From: Edolisoma coerulescens
Lineage: Eukaryota > Chordata > Aves > Passeriformes > Campephagidae
DNA length: 64,000 bases
NCBI GenBank assembly: GCA_013397115.1
Contig: VWZW01004119.1
Location: 1,364,342 to 1,428,341, forward strand
Direction: 5' to 3'
The translations under genes were made by a program, and so were the position numbers. The notes below the pieces were generated by a model. It was given only the letters and a program-made list of their open reading frames with translations, was not told the DNA's origin and searched no databases. Below are positions 1 through 14,033 of the stretch, one piece after another. Positions within the stretch are counted from its first letter, which is position 1. The number at the start of each line of letters is the position of its first letter.

Positions 1-3000
1 AAAATATTTCTTTTTCATGCTAAGTAAGCTGAGTGAAAATACAGAAAAATTAAGAGGAAAAGGTCAAATTTTTAAGCATATATAAATTTTGGTTCTTGGT
101 TTCTGTAAACAGAACTCACTTTTACGTGTGCCAAACCTCACCATTTCCAGATTACTTTAACATGAACCAATAGTGCCCTGAAAATCTTCTCCAGCATGGC
201 CTGGCTGCTTCCACTGACAGATATTGCATGGGCTAAATTTGCCCCATTGTCAGTTTGCAACATCTAAATATCTGTGCCCAGAAAATTATTTCCTAACCTT
301 CTTAATGAAAATCCAAGTGCTTTCCTTTCGCTCCTGTTTCAGCCAGCCTGGAAGTTTGCAACCCAGGGAGCTTCAAGTTGTGACAAAGATGATGCAAGAC
401 TCTGTGACAAGAAGTCTCACTCTTAAAGTAAAAATAGCTCTGCATTGAGGAAGTCCCAGTGTAAATGAGGAGCTAGCAGTGTTTGTTTTGTAGTGAGTCT
501 CCAAAACAACCTTTTTATAGTATTTCTCAAAGCAGGGAAGACTGACAGGGGCATGCCGAGTGCGTGAAGGCACGATCTTAACATCCAGCCCAGCAAAGAA
601 ACAACCATCTCTGTCCTTCAGGGGCTGGTAAGATTGTTGTCAGTGAAATTAAGATTCACTGAGACCACTGGTTGAAGCAGACCCACCTTAAGAGAAGGTT
701 TCAGAGCAGGTGACACCAAAACCTCCTCACTTAGCCCAGGTTCCCAAATGCAGAAGGCAGCAGGGTATTCAGCCTACCCTGAGCCTCAGAGGTCATGACA
801 TCACTCTGATGGTGACAAACGCTCTTGGAAGCCACCACAGAATGGAAAATAGGACAGTTTGTGCAGGTTCTGTAACCAGCTGAGGAAATCCGCTGCAGTG
901 CTCTGAATGGCACTTGAATTATCATGGAAAATTTGGGCCAAAATTGCATCCACTCTGCTTTCTTCAAGACCAATACTATCAAAAAATGAAATCAGGAAAA
1001 TCATCTGCATATAAACAATATCCATCAGCACCACTTTCTGCCTTTGTAGCACTGAGAAACAGGTTTCATGCATCCATATGGAACTCTTAGGAGGTCAGTG
1101 GAATGCAGAGACTTTGTCTATAGCTCAGGAGAGGCTTTGCTTTGCCTTTAAAAGAGATCAGCCTAACCAGCAGCAAGAGGATTAGGACATGTTCTGTACA
1201 ACTGCCATGTTTCAGGTTACAAGAACACATCTAAGCACTGACAGACTTCTTCAACAAGAGATGGTTTTTAGCCACATGCAGGCTTTAACAGCTCCTTAAA
1301 CGGTTAACAACTCACACTGATTGAGCTGACACAGCACAGAGGCATCTAACAAAAAAAAGTCAAGAAAAATAAGCAAGTATCAGAATTACACATAGTGAGC
1401 ATCAAAAAAATCCAGAAGACTGTCTATAACCCACCATCCTTGATGTGATTCAGTAAAACAGGCCATCATACAGCAGTTCCCATGGCTCAGAGTCCATGGG
1501 ATTCCTCAGCAGAGACCCCAGCTGAAGTCTTTGGGCAGCACAGCCAAAGCCATCCTCATTGTAGCACCAGAGATCACGAAGGGAAAGCCATCCCACTCCA
1601 TGGGATGCTGCTTTTTAAACCCTGTCCTGAAGCTCATCACTGCAAAGAAGTAATAATTTCTGGGACCAGAAACAGACAGAGAAATCCAAACCAGAGCTGT
1701 TGGAATTAACCAGCACCACGTTGGAGGTTGTGGCATTTTGCCACCCAAACACCAGGAGAAAAATTCAACCGTGCCTCTGTCACCATTTTAGTTTCTGGTT
1801 CCTATCTCACTCCAGGTAGGGAGGAACAGGCCCAAGACCAGGATACAGCCCCCTGCTGACAGGGACTACCACGGGTGTCACACGCTCAAGCTTGGTTGGA
1901 AGAAGATGGATCATCTCTTCCAAGCCAGGATAACTTTGTGTCAAAGCAAAAAAGAAGTTTCTACAACAAATGCTGTCAAAAAAAGCAAAGTGGTTTGGTT
2001 TTTTTTTTCTGCAATTCAATAATAGTGTATAGCAGGAGCTTTAAAATACAGAGTGCTTCAGCTGTTCAGTCTATTTGGAAAAGAAAATGAACAAATGTAC
2101 ATCACAGATGTAATTGGATGGAGAGGTAAACTGAACAAGACATGCTGCTTCAAAATGAATTTGCTTTGGACACAAAGGGGTAAGTTGCAGAGAAAGGGAG
2201 AAAATAAAGACATAAAACTCTGAGAATTCAAACTACTTCACCAAATTTCACAGCTCTTTGGAAAATGCATTTTAAATTACTCTAAGACTCTGCAGCAGAA
2301 AGATAAAAATCATGACAAACACAGCCCAGGAAGAGAACATGTTCTTTTTATACAATTTCCCTGTCTGTGCTGATTTGTGTATGCAGGCAGGACAGCTTTT
2401 TTTCTCCAAAAAGTACAGAAAATATGAAATGCGATCTTAAAACATTGCACTAAAATCTGTCCCCAATTAGTATGCACAATTCCAAAATGAGCTCTGAGCC
2501 ACGTGTGATATCTTTCAACTCTGACCCATATTTCCAAAAGAAACCCAAGTTGCCTGTTATGATAAGGCTATCAGTTACAAACAGGAGCACAAGTCACAAA
2601 GTTTGCAGCAAGCCACACGTTACCAGGATAAAAAAATCTTCAGCATAAAACAAGACTTGCTAATTCTGTCTCTCCTTTATGTGGCCCATAATCAAAGTGC
2701 TTTATTGTGTTATTTGAGCATCCTTCTGAATTACTATTTCCTTGCAAAACTGTGCAGGCCAGAAAGCTGCTTGCCCATCAACAGCAATGCAAAGGCATCT
2801 TTGCTGAGGGAAAAATTTCAGGTGGGGGCTCAGGACATAAAACCATTTTCTGGCCAGCTCCAGAGCAGAGGAGGAATTAGTCTGAGTTTAAACAGCCCAT
2901 GCAGGAAACACACAGCCGTGACATCTCCAGTGAACAGCTCCATGAGGAACACCATTGACTGCCCAGGATATTTTATGTGAAATGTGCTTTATGCCCCATG

Positions 3001-3622
3001 CTCTTTCCCTGTCAGTATAACTGATGAGTAATAGAGTGGTACCAAACTTCTTGATACCGAGTAGGGCAAGAAATCCCTCTATCAACATCTTCAGACTCTA
3101 GAAATACCAAAACAACTAGATACCTACCCTCAGCACTCAGTGACTTTTACAGTATCCACGGCTACTAATCACATCCCTCATGGTCACCAGCACAGGAGCC
3201 AGTTAATCAAACAGAGCTAAACTGCACTAGGAAAGGCAAATGCTGGGAAAAGTGATCTAATCTCATTTCCCAGCCAGTGCCACAAACTTTTCTACATTTT
3301 GGGGAGAGCTAGTTAGTTCCAGCCAGGATATGAGATGGGATTTGTGGTTTGGGGTACGAGACAAGGTCAGATAAATTTGCCTCTTGCATAGGATGCAACA
3401 GGTTTGCTAAATTCCGAACACTTATTTAAAATACACTTTTGCATCTGTATCTGCGTTTTTCTCATTGCTTTCAAATTCGCAAAGGCCTATAGAAATAAAG
3501 TAATTGTGCAATTAAAATAACCTGATTTGAATGCCTACAAAATAAACGCAGCTATGATTATTTTAAAAACTTTTAACAACAGGTTTCCCAAACTGCACTG
3601 AAGTGGATCAGAGGCTCCTTAC
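1..3622. other. Non-coding stretch, no exon recognised
   Basis: No protein family match, RNA gene or clear interspersed repeat is visible. Short open frames on both strands have no recognisable residue pattern. If the candidate promoter at 3.6-3.8 kb is real, this would be the first intron of that gene. Confidence 0.5.
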
Positions 3623-3740
3623 CTGCAGCCTCAGGGACGCTGTCGTCTCATCTCAAGCCGCCATCAACGAGCAACAGTTTTAACTATTTCAAAAGAACGG
3701 AAAAGATCAAGGTCACATGTCTAGAGACAGCATTTGAGTT
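3623..3740 (-). ncRNA. Candidate non-coding first exon of a downstream gene (possibly ARHGAP15)
   Basis: The minus strand shows a consensus donor, GGCTGCAG|GTAAGGAG, with the intron starting at 3622. It lies at the end of a locally CpG-containing stretch (GATGGCGGC, GACGACAGCG). Short upstream ATGs meet stops quickly, so the exon would be untranslated leader. In the human map KYNU is followed in tandem by ARHGAP15, a haematopoietic Rac GTPase-activating protein. This site is about 14 kb downstream of KYNU on the same strand, so it fits that promoter's place. No ARHGAP15 coding exon was recognised in the window. The 5' limit is a guess. Confidence 0.3.
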
Positions 3741-3791
3741 AGTCCCACAGCTCATACAGAGAGAAAGAAAGCAGGAAAAAAAGTAAAATAA

Positions 3792-3804
3792 AACCACTTC
3801 CTGC
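3792..3804 (-). promoter_or_regulatory. ETS:RUNX composite motif
   Basis: The minus strand reads GCAGGAAGTGGTT: an ETS site (CAGGAAGTG) fused to a RUNX core (GTGGTT). This arrangement is known from lymphoid enhancers and promoters. It lies some 50-70 bp upstream of the candidate first exon. The motif match is seen; the function is inferred. Confidence 0.35.
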
Positions 3805-6083
3805 AAGAGCAGAAGTGAACCATCTCACCAGCGAGCAACTTACATCTAGAGGTTAGTGCAAAATTCTTCTGGATTGGAGAAGAAAACAGAGTTTAAAGTA
3901 TGAAAGGACCTGCTTTGTGAAAATTGCAGCAAACAGGGAAGGTTAGCTTTTGCAGAAGGTAAAGATGAGGTTTAAAAGGAAATGCTGAAAGGAATTACGA
4001 TTTTAAGCCTTAAGACAACTTCCCTTTTCTTACCTTCAATGAAACCCTTTGAGTACTGAAATAAATAGCTTGCAACAAATCTGCTTTGCTATTTTGAAAT
4101 ATAGCTTTAGTAAACAGGACACTTACTGTACTGTTATCTAGATTAATAAAGTGGCAAGTTCTGCACAATCAGAGAGTTTGCTACTGGAGAAAACCTGTAG
4201 TGATTTGTACTATTGCCTGGTAGAGGTCAGACAGGCAAACACTTCTGTGCCTTTGATTTTCGGCTTTAAGGCTTCTCCATGAAGCAGCCCTTGGAGAAGC
4301 AGGGGCACACGTAGCTGCTGGCCTGCGTCACTTCCCGCAGCATCCCACACCCCAGTGGTCCCTCTCAGGCAGGGGGAACCCAGAGAACCACCAGATTCAG
4401 GCACAGCTCTGTGCCTTTGGGGCTCTGGAAAAGCCCCTTCCTTGTAAATGCCTTCATCAGCATCTGCCACGTGGCCTTTTTGTCTTTCAGCAAGGAACAA
4501 CAATATCTTTCCGGTATTTCCAGGTCAGCTTACAAACTGGAGCAGCGGGGATTCCCATGCAGGGCAGGGCTGTGGTGTTGGGGAGACGATGCTGGTCAGG
4601 CTGAAGAGCTCGCTGGTAATGCTTTGGTGGAATAAGCAGATGTTTTTTGGTTGTCTCCCCTAAAAAAATTCCAAACAGCTGCCATATGACCTGAGAAAAT
4701 CACAGCCATCCTGATGTTTAGAGATTTGTCCCAACAGTGAGGCAAAATGACCTTTGTTGACAGGTGGAGCTCCTCAAGAAGCTCTGTCCCATCTGTACAG
4801 CAGCAAAGCCATTGTGTGCCCTAAAAGAGGATCCTACAGAATAACCCATGGTTGTAATAGAGGGAAATAAAGATAATGGAGATAGCAGAATGGTCCTAAT
4901 GGAGATAGGAAATGAGGGGTGGGGCTGTGCCTGGACTGGAGCTTGGGAATGCCTATGAAGGGATTGTGACGTGTTTTACAAGCTGCAAAGAGAAGACAGA
5001 TTTGCAGGCAGGTCATTCCCTATTGCAGCAAGGAAAAAGATGCAAGAAAGTTCCTGTAGAGAGGAGCATTAGTACATCATGCACTTACTGGAGCAGTGGG
5101 GAAGCAAGACCTTCAGGGTCTCAAGAGACTCTCAGAGTCCAGCAATAAACAGGGGGACAGAGCCCCGTTGAAGGAATGGCAGAGCTCTTAAGCTGCAGAG
5201 TGACCCTTTTATTATTATTATCCATTTTTTAGTAACTTCTACCACATCCATTTCATGGCCAAAGATCCAATTATGCCAAAGCCCACACAAAGCCAGAATC
5301 AAGAGAGTCCTTGTTTCCAAATGCTTCCTGTGTGTGCTGAGAGGCAGCACACAGGGACAGGCAGGAGAGGGAGCTGAACAGCACAACAGCTGCTCTTCAC
5401 TGCTCTAAACTAAAATATCATTTCTTTGGAGGCCCTGAATTTCAGGGATGTATTTTAGAGTTGGACTTCGGGAATAAAAAAGTGAACGTTGTCTATGAAT
5501 GGTGATGAGGGGTTTCTCCCGGGTTTGAGGAGGTGAGAGAGCAATACTCTAATTTTCTGTAAACTAACCTCTGCTAGTGCTTCAGGACCTGCAGCAGCAC
5601 TAACTAACGGCTAACTCTTTTAAAAGCAGTATATATTCCAACTAATTTTGTCATATGAAATAAATTTTAATTGAAAGATCAATTGTAGCTCTGTGGATCT
5701 CAAGATTTTCCTCAAATAAAATCATTGGGAGCATTTTTACGGTCACAAAGTGTTTCTGAGCAGTGTGGACAACAGAACTTCACTCCTGAAATATGAAAAG
5801 CCATCATCAAACCTGTAAAATGCTGCAGCAGAAGTTGCCTATTTTACCTTGTCCAAAGCCTAGATTACTGGGGACATGACATTTTTCATGAAAACGTCTT
5901 TCACTGCACACCTAACATTTCACTCGAGTTGCAGACTGCGTCTGAGCTCCTTCACATCCATTTGACAGTATGTCAGCAGTGACAAAATTCTATAAAGGGA
6001 TGGCAGCTTTGCATACAGCTCAAACTTATGCAGCACAAGCTTCCTGTGTGATCTCTGAAAGGCTGAAAATACTTTAGATGTGC

Positions 6084-6103
6084 AAAAAAAAAAAAAAAAA
6101 AAA
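6084..6103 (+). repeat. Poly-A run (20 A)
   Basis: Twenty uninterrupted A. No retroposed body is recognisable before it. Confidence 0.95.
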
Positions 6104-6825
6104 GTCTAAGCACTCATTTAACCTAAGTAAAACTGAGCAGGAAACAGAAGCTGCATAGACACTACCTGGAGCAGATTGCTGTGCAATAGGTTGGCCCTCG
6201 TGTTTGCTGTGCAAGTTGAAGATGGAGCATCATTTCTGAAGCGCTGATTTCGTGTCCCCGTTTTAGTGGCTGATGGCGTCATTGCCTATGAGATGTGCTA
6301 CCAAGCTGGTGAACATCCAGATTGCCTCATCTCATACCTCAGAGAGCTGAGAATTAAAGCTAAAAAAGCAGTTTTAAAAAAATCACTGTTGACTGAGGGT
6401 ACTGAATGCCCAGCAAATGTTATCAACTCTGTTATAATAAATTCAAGAGATATCACAGGCTTCCTTAGGTGCTTAAAAAGCGATTCCAAGACTTATTCTG
6501 GACCAGCAGTCTCCTGAGGGGGAAAGAAAACTTGACTTTTTTTGTTGTTTTTGCCTGGTTCAGCCTTTACTCCCTGTTGTGATGACTGGCAGGCAGCCTG
6601 GTGTCTGGCTTGTACAGCAGACACCCAGCAGCAAAACTAATTCAGTGGTTAAATCAAGCCATAACAGACAATGCAAACCTGACAGCACAGGCCTGGAAGA
6701 TCAGTTGTGGTCGATCAATGCCTGGTTGCAGAAGGAAATAATTTTTCATTAATAAAAATGGCTAAAGAGCCAAAAGTTTGCAATTCATTGGGAAAAACCC
6801 TAGGAAACTAGAAGATTATGTGATG

Positions 6826-6957
6826 ATCATGGAATCATGGGATGGTTTTGTTTGGAAGGGCTCTTAAAGATCACCAAGTTCCAACCTCTTGCCATGGGCG
6901 GAGACACCTTCCACTAACCCATGTTGCTCCAAGCCCCATCCAACGTGGCCTTGGATA
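6826..6957 (-). mobile_element. CR1 LINE 3'-end fragment
   Basis: The plus strand reads as the reverse complement of the CR1 3' end: ATCATGGAATCATGGGATGG, then TGCCATGGGCGGAGACACCTT and GCCCCATCCAACGTGGCC. It is about 130 bp, 5'-truncated and diverged. Confidence 0.85.
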
Positions 6958-8580
6958 GTGAAAAAATAATGATTTTTTTCCCCACATCTTTTACCAGAGA
7001 AACGGCATTTTTCGTAATTTCAGAACATTTAAAAAGGAGAAAAAAAAATTTTGTCCACACAGCCAGTAATTCATATTATTGCTCACAGCAATCGTTTGCT
7101 CAGAATGCTGATGTCCATTCAGCAGCCATTATTTATTTTGCTACAAGGGCTTTGAATATTTAATCCCAGCAAAAATGTTTCTGGAAGCACATTTTTATGT
7201 GTCAAAAAGGCCACGCTTGTGGCCATGTAACAGCTCCACCAGCTCGTGGCCCAAGTGAACAGCAGCCTCTAATATCACCTGCTTGGGCTATAAATGCTAT
7301 TTATGTAGGAGCCTGAATGTAAATGTCAGTGTAAATATACACTAATGGCTAAATTCACACAACCCTCTCAACCACGACGTGCATCATAAACATTCTAGCA
7401 CCATCTTCCAAACCCTTTTACCCTGAGCTGACTTTTCCCCCAAACAAACAATTTTACTTACCAAGGTCTTCAAAGTGCAAGAGATGTTTTAACAAAATGG
7501 TCACAGGTGGTAGGAAATAGATCTCTAGAGATTCTCCAGCAGTGCAATGTTGGCTCTATGGAAGGAACATATGTGCTGTGACTTGAGGTCTAAAACCCAG
7601 AATATTCACATTTTAGGAGAAAAATGGTCTTGCATTAAATCTTAATAGCAGAGCCACCAAAGTTTTGGTAACAGATACTTTACAAAGTGGCAGAGAAGTT
7701 TAGGATAGAACTCTCTGAACATTTACTTTCTAATAAACTGCATTTTGCCTTAAAATGAGGTTTAGATTCAGGAATATCCATAGCTAAGAAAATAACATGT
7801 ATTTTTTGTTTTAATCTCATTGTTTTTCAAGCTTAGCTACTGCTACATTTCATTGTTAAAGAAAAAAAATAGGACACTAAAGTTAATGAAAACTACTGGG
7901 TAAGAAAGTTCTATAAAAATCCAAACTGGTCCTTTTCTCTCTCTTTCCAAGGTGTTTTTAGGGATCTTGCCACTTATTTTAGAAGCCAGCCTTGCCTTGG
8001 GCTATATTTAATAACTTAGAAAAGCCACTCCAACCCATTGTATAGCCATAATGTACTAAAAAAAGAGACAAAACCCCAGCATATGTTGATGCATTATGTA
8101 AAGACTTTCCTTGACAGGATTTAGTTACATGCAAGCTTGAAATGCAGTGTAAATGTATTTTCTGGAGTGCTAAAAGTACTACAATACCAAACTGCCAAAA
8201 AGGTGGTTTTACATCACACAACAAGGGACCTTAAAAGAAAAGAGAGCTGTGCACTCTGGGAGACAATATCTTGATTTCTGAACCCCTGATCAAGTCAGAG
8301 CTACAAAAACAGTCAATGTTTTCACAGTGAAGGGAGAGTCTGGAAGGAATATGTCAGCTCTTAGCACAAAAACAATGCTCCAGCCAGTGTTGTTTCTACC
8401 TCTACTAAAAGAGTTTCAGCTACCTGGTGAATAGTTTGTAGGGGAGAAAGTCCCAGGCCCTGTAAAATCCCATGCTGAGGATGAACGCAGAAGAAAGATA
8501 AGATGCTCTGAGATATCTTCTCCTTCTGCTTCACCCTTTGAGGAAAAACATTTCTACAGCACCAAAGTTCCCATTCACAG

Positions 8581-8603
8581 AAATAAATAAATAAATAAAT
8601 AAA
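8581..8603 (+). repeat. (AAAT)n microsatellite
   Basis: Almost six perfect AAAT units. Confidence 0.95.
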
Positions 8604-11600
8604 CAGAAGCAAGCAGTCTTAACACAAGCTATTCACAAAAACAATGTGTCCCCATCAAATCTAGTGGAAATAAGAATTGCTGAAGTCATTTTTTGTCTCC
8701 TCCTAATAGAGGCTTTATCCAAGCAGCAGCTCTGCTCTCACCCTGTTCCCTCCCATGCTGCTGTCCCAGAGTGCATCCGAACACTCCAGGCACTGGAGCC
8801 AGAAAAAAGAAGGCAACAAATGCAAGGGAAAGCGAGTTGCAGGATGTCAAACTCCTCTGCAGACAGATGAATGTCCTCTCTTGTGTCCAGAAGCTTCCAG
8901 GGGAGTCTGTGCTGCCTGGAATGGACTGGGAAACAACAAAATAAATCAGTTTATCAAAGACTTGAAGCAGTTAGTTGAATTAATTAGTTCAGTATGTCAG
9001 TTCCAATCGCTTCCTGTGATTTTATTTCCTCATGTAATACACAGATATTTCTAGTTTATGTGCATGACTCTGCCCCATTGCCCTTTTCCCCAGCTCCCTC
9101 CTTCTGACAGTATTCTCATAGGATCTGGGAGATGTCAGGAAATCAGGTTATTGGTGAATGGGGGTAACCAGACCCGAGGAAGGAAAAAAGAAAATGAAAA
9201 GAGAAGAGAAGAAGAAAGGCATCTGCATGTTCAGTGCAACTCGTAGCCACCAGGCTGAGTATTGGATATGTTTGGCTGTTTGCACTTCTTGGAAGTCTTA
9301 GTCACAGCAGCCACCTACAGAAAATAAGGATGTCCTTACTCAGAGCTCTTATCTGTAGAAATACAACAAATTTCAGCTTGCTCCAAGCAGACAAAAATAG
9401 AAAACTGATAGCCCTCATTCTATAGCTCTTGGGCTTGTTCCAGTTTTTCAGTTCCTTTTAATTCTATAGTCTGTGGTCTCTTAAGTCATAGACTTCCTTT
9501 TCCCTTGTTTCTCAAGGCCACGCTGTCCTCTTTGACCAGGTCCATGCCTGTAACATTGCTTTTTTGGGCCCCTTTTAATTTTAATAATCTACCAAGGTTA
9601 ACAGAGACTCTTCTAAAGCAGGTACACAGCACTGTCACACCCCAACGCTGCAGTTACCTCCGTAGGTTTTCATGGAAGAAAAACCTTCAGGCTACAACAG
9701 AAGGAGCCTGGAGCCATGTTTTACAACATCTCCACTCTTGCATGATGCGTGTGTGTGGGTGTTTAGCAAAATTATTGCAATGCTAATTTCTTCTCAGCCA
9801 GAATTGGACCTTCTGAGCTGTGAGAAATGTTCATCCACATCCATTATTTCCATAAGTCCAGGCAAGCTCTGCCACAGGACGAAGTGTGTCATCAGCAGTT
9901 CCAAAGGAAAGTGGTATTTAGAGCTAGGTAATAATTTTAGGAGTGTTTGGGAGGTAGGAAAGAGTGAGAGAGGGAGTCTCTGCTGCAGCCTCTCTATGTT
10001 TATTAAGGCTTAATTAATTACAAACACTTCAATCCATCTCCCCACCTGTGTTATCAATTCACCTTTATTTCAAGCTCCAGTTACCATGACCCTCATAATT
10101 CTTCTGAGCACAAAACAATTAAACATTAGGCCTGTTGGGAAAAATACTCTCCATGAGGCTTTTTAATTCTGGTTTATTCTTCCCTTGTAACAGGGTCTGC
10201 AAAACCAACTTGCACTCATTACTCATTTCCTCACGGAGCCAAGAGTTCTTTTTGATAACCTTTAACAGCGACAGTCGATGGAGGCACCAGCCCTCCTCCC
10301 CTTGTGCATAAGCTTGCAAATCTAAAATAGGGCCTTAATGAAAAAAAATTTAAATATTATAACTGCACGGTATATGTCATTATGATATATTGAATGCAAA
10401 GCAGCTGTTCCTGACAGATTTGGCATATAACAGGGGTAAAGTAATTTTACACAAATCATTATGTTCATTATATTAAATTAATAGACTAAAATTAGTCAGC
10501 CATGTTTTGTAAGACCATCTTACCCACAGAGCCCTTTATCCTTACATTCTAAGAGGGTTTTTTTTTTCTATCCTCAATATTCTGTGCAGAGAGGACATAA
10601 ATGCCCTGATCACTTGGAGCATAAGCCCCTAAATTCATGGCTGTTGAGCCTTTTCCAATATAAGCATCTGAAGAAAAGGTACTTAAGGGAAATAGAAAAT
10701 GACATCATTTTTTTCCTGATCTTTTGAAGAATGATTTTTTTTTTTCCCCCATCCTACAGGAACAGATTCTGGACTAATTTTTCCTACCAAAGGCTTTAAA
10801 GTCTAAAATTCATCAAACATCTTGTCCTCAGAGACAATGTCATCCAAGTTCAAAGGATCTACAGCCCTGCAAAGCTGATGTCTTATTTCAGAGCTCACGC
10901 CTTTGTTTTCATCGAATGTTTGATTTCATCAAATTAAACCACTTCTTACACTCCCCTTAAATGTGAAAAAAAAATTAAAGGCAGCACCAAACCTCTTGAT
11001 TCTCTGGAGAGGAGCGCACACATACATGCACATAGATGTACATGAATATCATATACATTAATTTTGTACGTTTTTCTGATTTTTTTCAGGATAGACTTAT
11101 TATACATATCATCAGGTTTTTCATACGGTTTTGAAGAGCCTTTGAATTGAAAAGAGTAGCCTTCCAAGACATTTGTTTTAATGATCATCATTATAATTAA
11201 GAGCATGCTTTTCACAACTAAATATAAAAAGAATTTTTTTCAAGTCAAGTCTGGGTCTGATTACTGATGGAGCAATTTCAAGATCTTTTGTTAAGAAGCA
11301 TTTCAATATTCATTCAGAAAAATGTCAGGAGAACAGACTTCAACATGGAACTTTGGTGATTCATACTTATTCTGGTATTTTATCACTTCAGCTTTAATAT
11401 CCAGCTAAAGAGAGAAAGTTTGAATAAAGTAAGAATACTGATGAAAATCAAGCAGTCATATGCTACATCGTCTTCCACAGAATTTAGGATATTCCAAAAA
11501 TTGACACATAACTTTATCCTTCATCCATATCTGATACAGAGCAGTGCAGAATCTTTCATTTAGTAGTTAAATTTGAAAAGTTGAGAGTACCTTCTTTTCA

Positions 11601-11778
11601 AAATTCAGTGTACTTGTCACTGCTGTATTAATGCAGAAGAAACTTATCTTTTCTAATCCAAGTTCTTTCAAAGTCAAATGAAACTTAAATATTATAATGA
11701 GGTTTACAAATTCATTACAATTAATATGACACTGAACTGTATTGAAACTAGAAGTCAAACAAAAAAAATCAGGGAAAT

Positions 11779-11868
11779 AGTTTAGTGGTGGACTTGGCAG
11801 CATCAGGTCTATGGCTGGACTCAGCGACCTCAAAGTCTTTTCCAACACAAATGATTCTGTGATTCTAT
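11779..11868 (+). mobile_element. CR1 LINE 3'-end fragment
   Basis: This is a plus-orientation CR1 tail: GGCTGGACTCAGCGACCTCA, then AAGTCTTTTCCAAC and the terminal ATGATTCTGTGATTCTAT. It is about 90 bp and heavily 5'-truncated. Confidence 0.85.
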
Positions 11869-13954
11869 AATAAGCAGGATTTTCACATCAGTTTAAAAAT
11901 AAGGAAAAACCCACACTTTCAGGGTCAATAAAGAGAACTCAGAAGCAGGTGCATATGGACTTTCACTCACAATTCCTCTAAATGAGACCCTCCTCTGTCT
12001 TCTCTTCAAGTAAGAGCACTACAGAAAAGCCCAGAAGCATCCTTAAAAAGGAAGGCCCACATATTCACAAGTTACCCAGCTGCAAGGTGTTTCCTAATAA
12101 GAAGGTAAGAATTGGCAGCATCTGTTGTCTCCTGGCCACAATGGTTTGAATTAGATATCACACAAAACAGCATCTGAGCATTTCACAGAAACTTTCAGCT
12201 CAGATGTTAAAACTGCTTCTGTGTCCTGTCTGAAGAATGAATATTTCTCAATATTGCCTTTCACCTCCTAGGTGAAAATTAAAATAACACACTCTTTAAG
12301 AAGAAACAGGGTGTTGTGTGCTTGACACGCCTCAGTGAATAAAACAGAAAATACAGGCAAAAAACCAAGCGTGTTTCTGTCGAGATTCATTAATGGCATC
12401 GAGAAGCTCCCAGTTCTTAAAGCCCTGTGCTCAGGTATCAGTGGGACCTTTGCAGATGCCCACTCCCAATCACCCTTGGAACATCCACCCCATCCCAGGC
12501 CTTCTCCTGAAAACAGGCACCAGGACCATCCTTGGAGAACCAAAGTTGCAAGTTGAACTCAAGAAGCTCGATTTGGCCCCTGCTGCCAAAATTTTGTGGC
12601 AACCCCCACCCCGCTACACTTCATTAACATCTTCATATTTGTACCTTGCACAGGGACGATAGAGCTGTCACTCACTGTTATTTCAGACGAAGGGGTCTCG
12701 GTGCTGTTTGCCCCCACGTTCATTTCAGAAGCCTGCATAAATCTTCCCCCACCTGGGAATCATTTTGAACATATTGAATAATGATTTTTCTATGTCTCTC
12801 CCACTTTGATGTAGCCTCTGAGGAGAAAGAACTATCCTGGATATACCACTTGGTCTTGTTTTAACAATTTGAGGACCGCTCCAAAATTCTTCAATAAAAT
12901 GTAAGGTACAAAAAACAAGAAGAGCAGAGTTAAGTTCAGTTGATAAGAGGCCCCATCCCCCCCCAAATTATAATGGAGCAACTTCTTGAACATATACTTT
13001 AAATTCACAATTCGTTTCTTATTTTTAAAGCTATATTTTATCGTTTGATTAATTGCTTAAAACTGTACACAAAGATAAAGGGAACTTTGAAATTCATACC
13101 TTGGAGTATTAATATGTACTGAGGACTAGATGTAAATGTCAGAGAGAAAAAAGATCTAATGAACTCTTTATTGGTGAAATACAGTATTGCAGCTGCCCAG
13201 AATTTTAAAAGGTTCATAGCCAGCTCCAAAGCCAAATAACTACTGAGGTTTACTTACAGCAGGACTCTCATTCAGCATTTCCAATCTCTTCTTCCAGGGT
13301 TCTTTTAACATTAATAAAATGTCCAGAGAAAAAATAATAAAAAGAAAAAAAGTGCAACCGCAGAAGAATTTTTCTGTCTAGAAAATTACACTACCATAAG
13401 TTTTCTTTTTCCCTGATGTCTTCTCTGCCATAATAATGGTTTCAGGATTTAAATCCTTTGCTGCTATTGTGACTTCAAAGCCTTAAAACTGCAATTGAAT
13501 GAAGTAGTTCATCTGTCATTATTCAAATATGAAGCAATTATGATGAAATAAAGATAGAATTCCATTGAGAAATACTCCAATCAATTCTCACTTATATTTA
13601 ACTAGAAACATAAAACGATGCTTAGAAGAGTAAGTTTAGGTAATAAAAACTCGGGATATAAAAAGTATGAATTACTGATCTATAACTTACTCATTTCTGA
13701 ATAAGCTGTCTAAATATATTTCACAAATATTGACAAAAGTTTGAGCTTACGATGCAAAACTGCCTCTCAGCTGGTCTCAGAGAGGGAGCAGCTTTCCAGA
13801 AATATATTTGCACCAGTTTGAGTGCCCAGAGGTTCAGATGAGAACCTGCAGAGGTTTTTGGGGGTCTCTGGGCAGGTCAGTTCCCTCTGAAGTGTGTTTT
13901 ATAGGCGGGTATAGGAAGTAACACACCTACCTCAGCCATGTCGTTGTTGTAGCA

Positions 13955-14033
13955 GTGAACACGGCAGTGCTGGGTGGGTGGTTGGACTCGATGATCTTGG
14001 AGGTCTTTTATAACCTCAACGATTCTGTGACTC
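13955..14033 (+). mobile_element. CR1 LINE 3'-end fragment
   Basis: It contains GGCAGTGCTGGGTGGGTGGT, TTGGACTCGATGATCTTGGA and GGTCTTTTATAACCTCAACG, then GATTCTGTGA. This is the standard CR1 3' tail in plus orientation, about 80 bp. Confidence 0.9.

Noticed and set aside
801..1073. Minus-strand 90-codon frame with a helix-like composition (ESRVDAILAQIFHDNSS)
   Set aside because: It looks protein-like in the middle, but I cannot match it to any family and see no convincing donor for an exon. A translated database search would decide.
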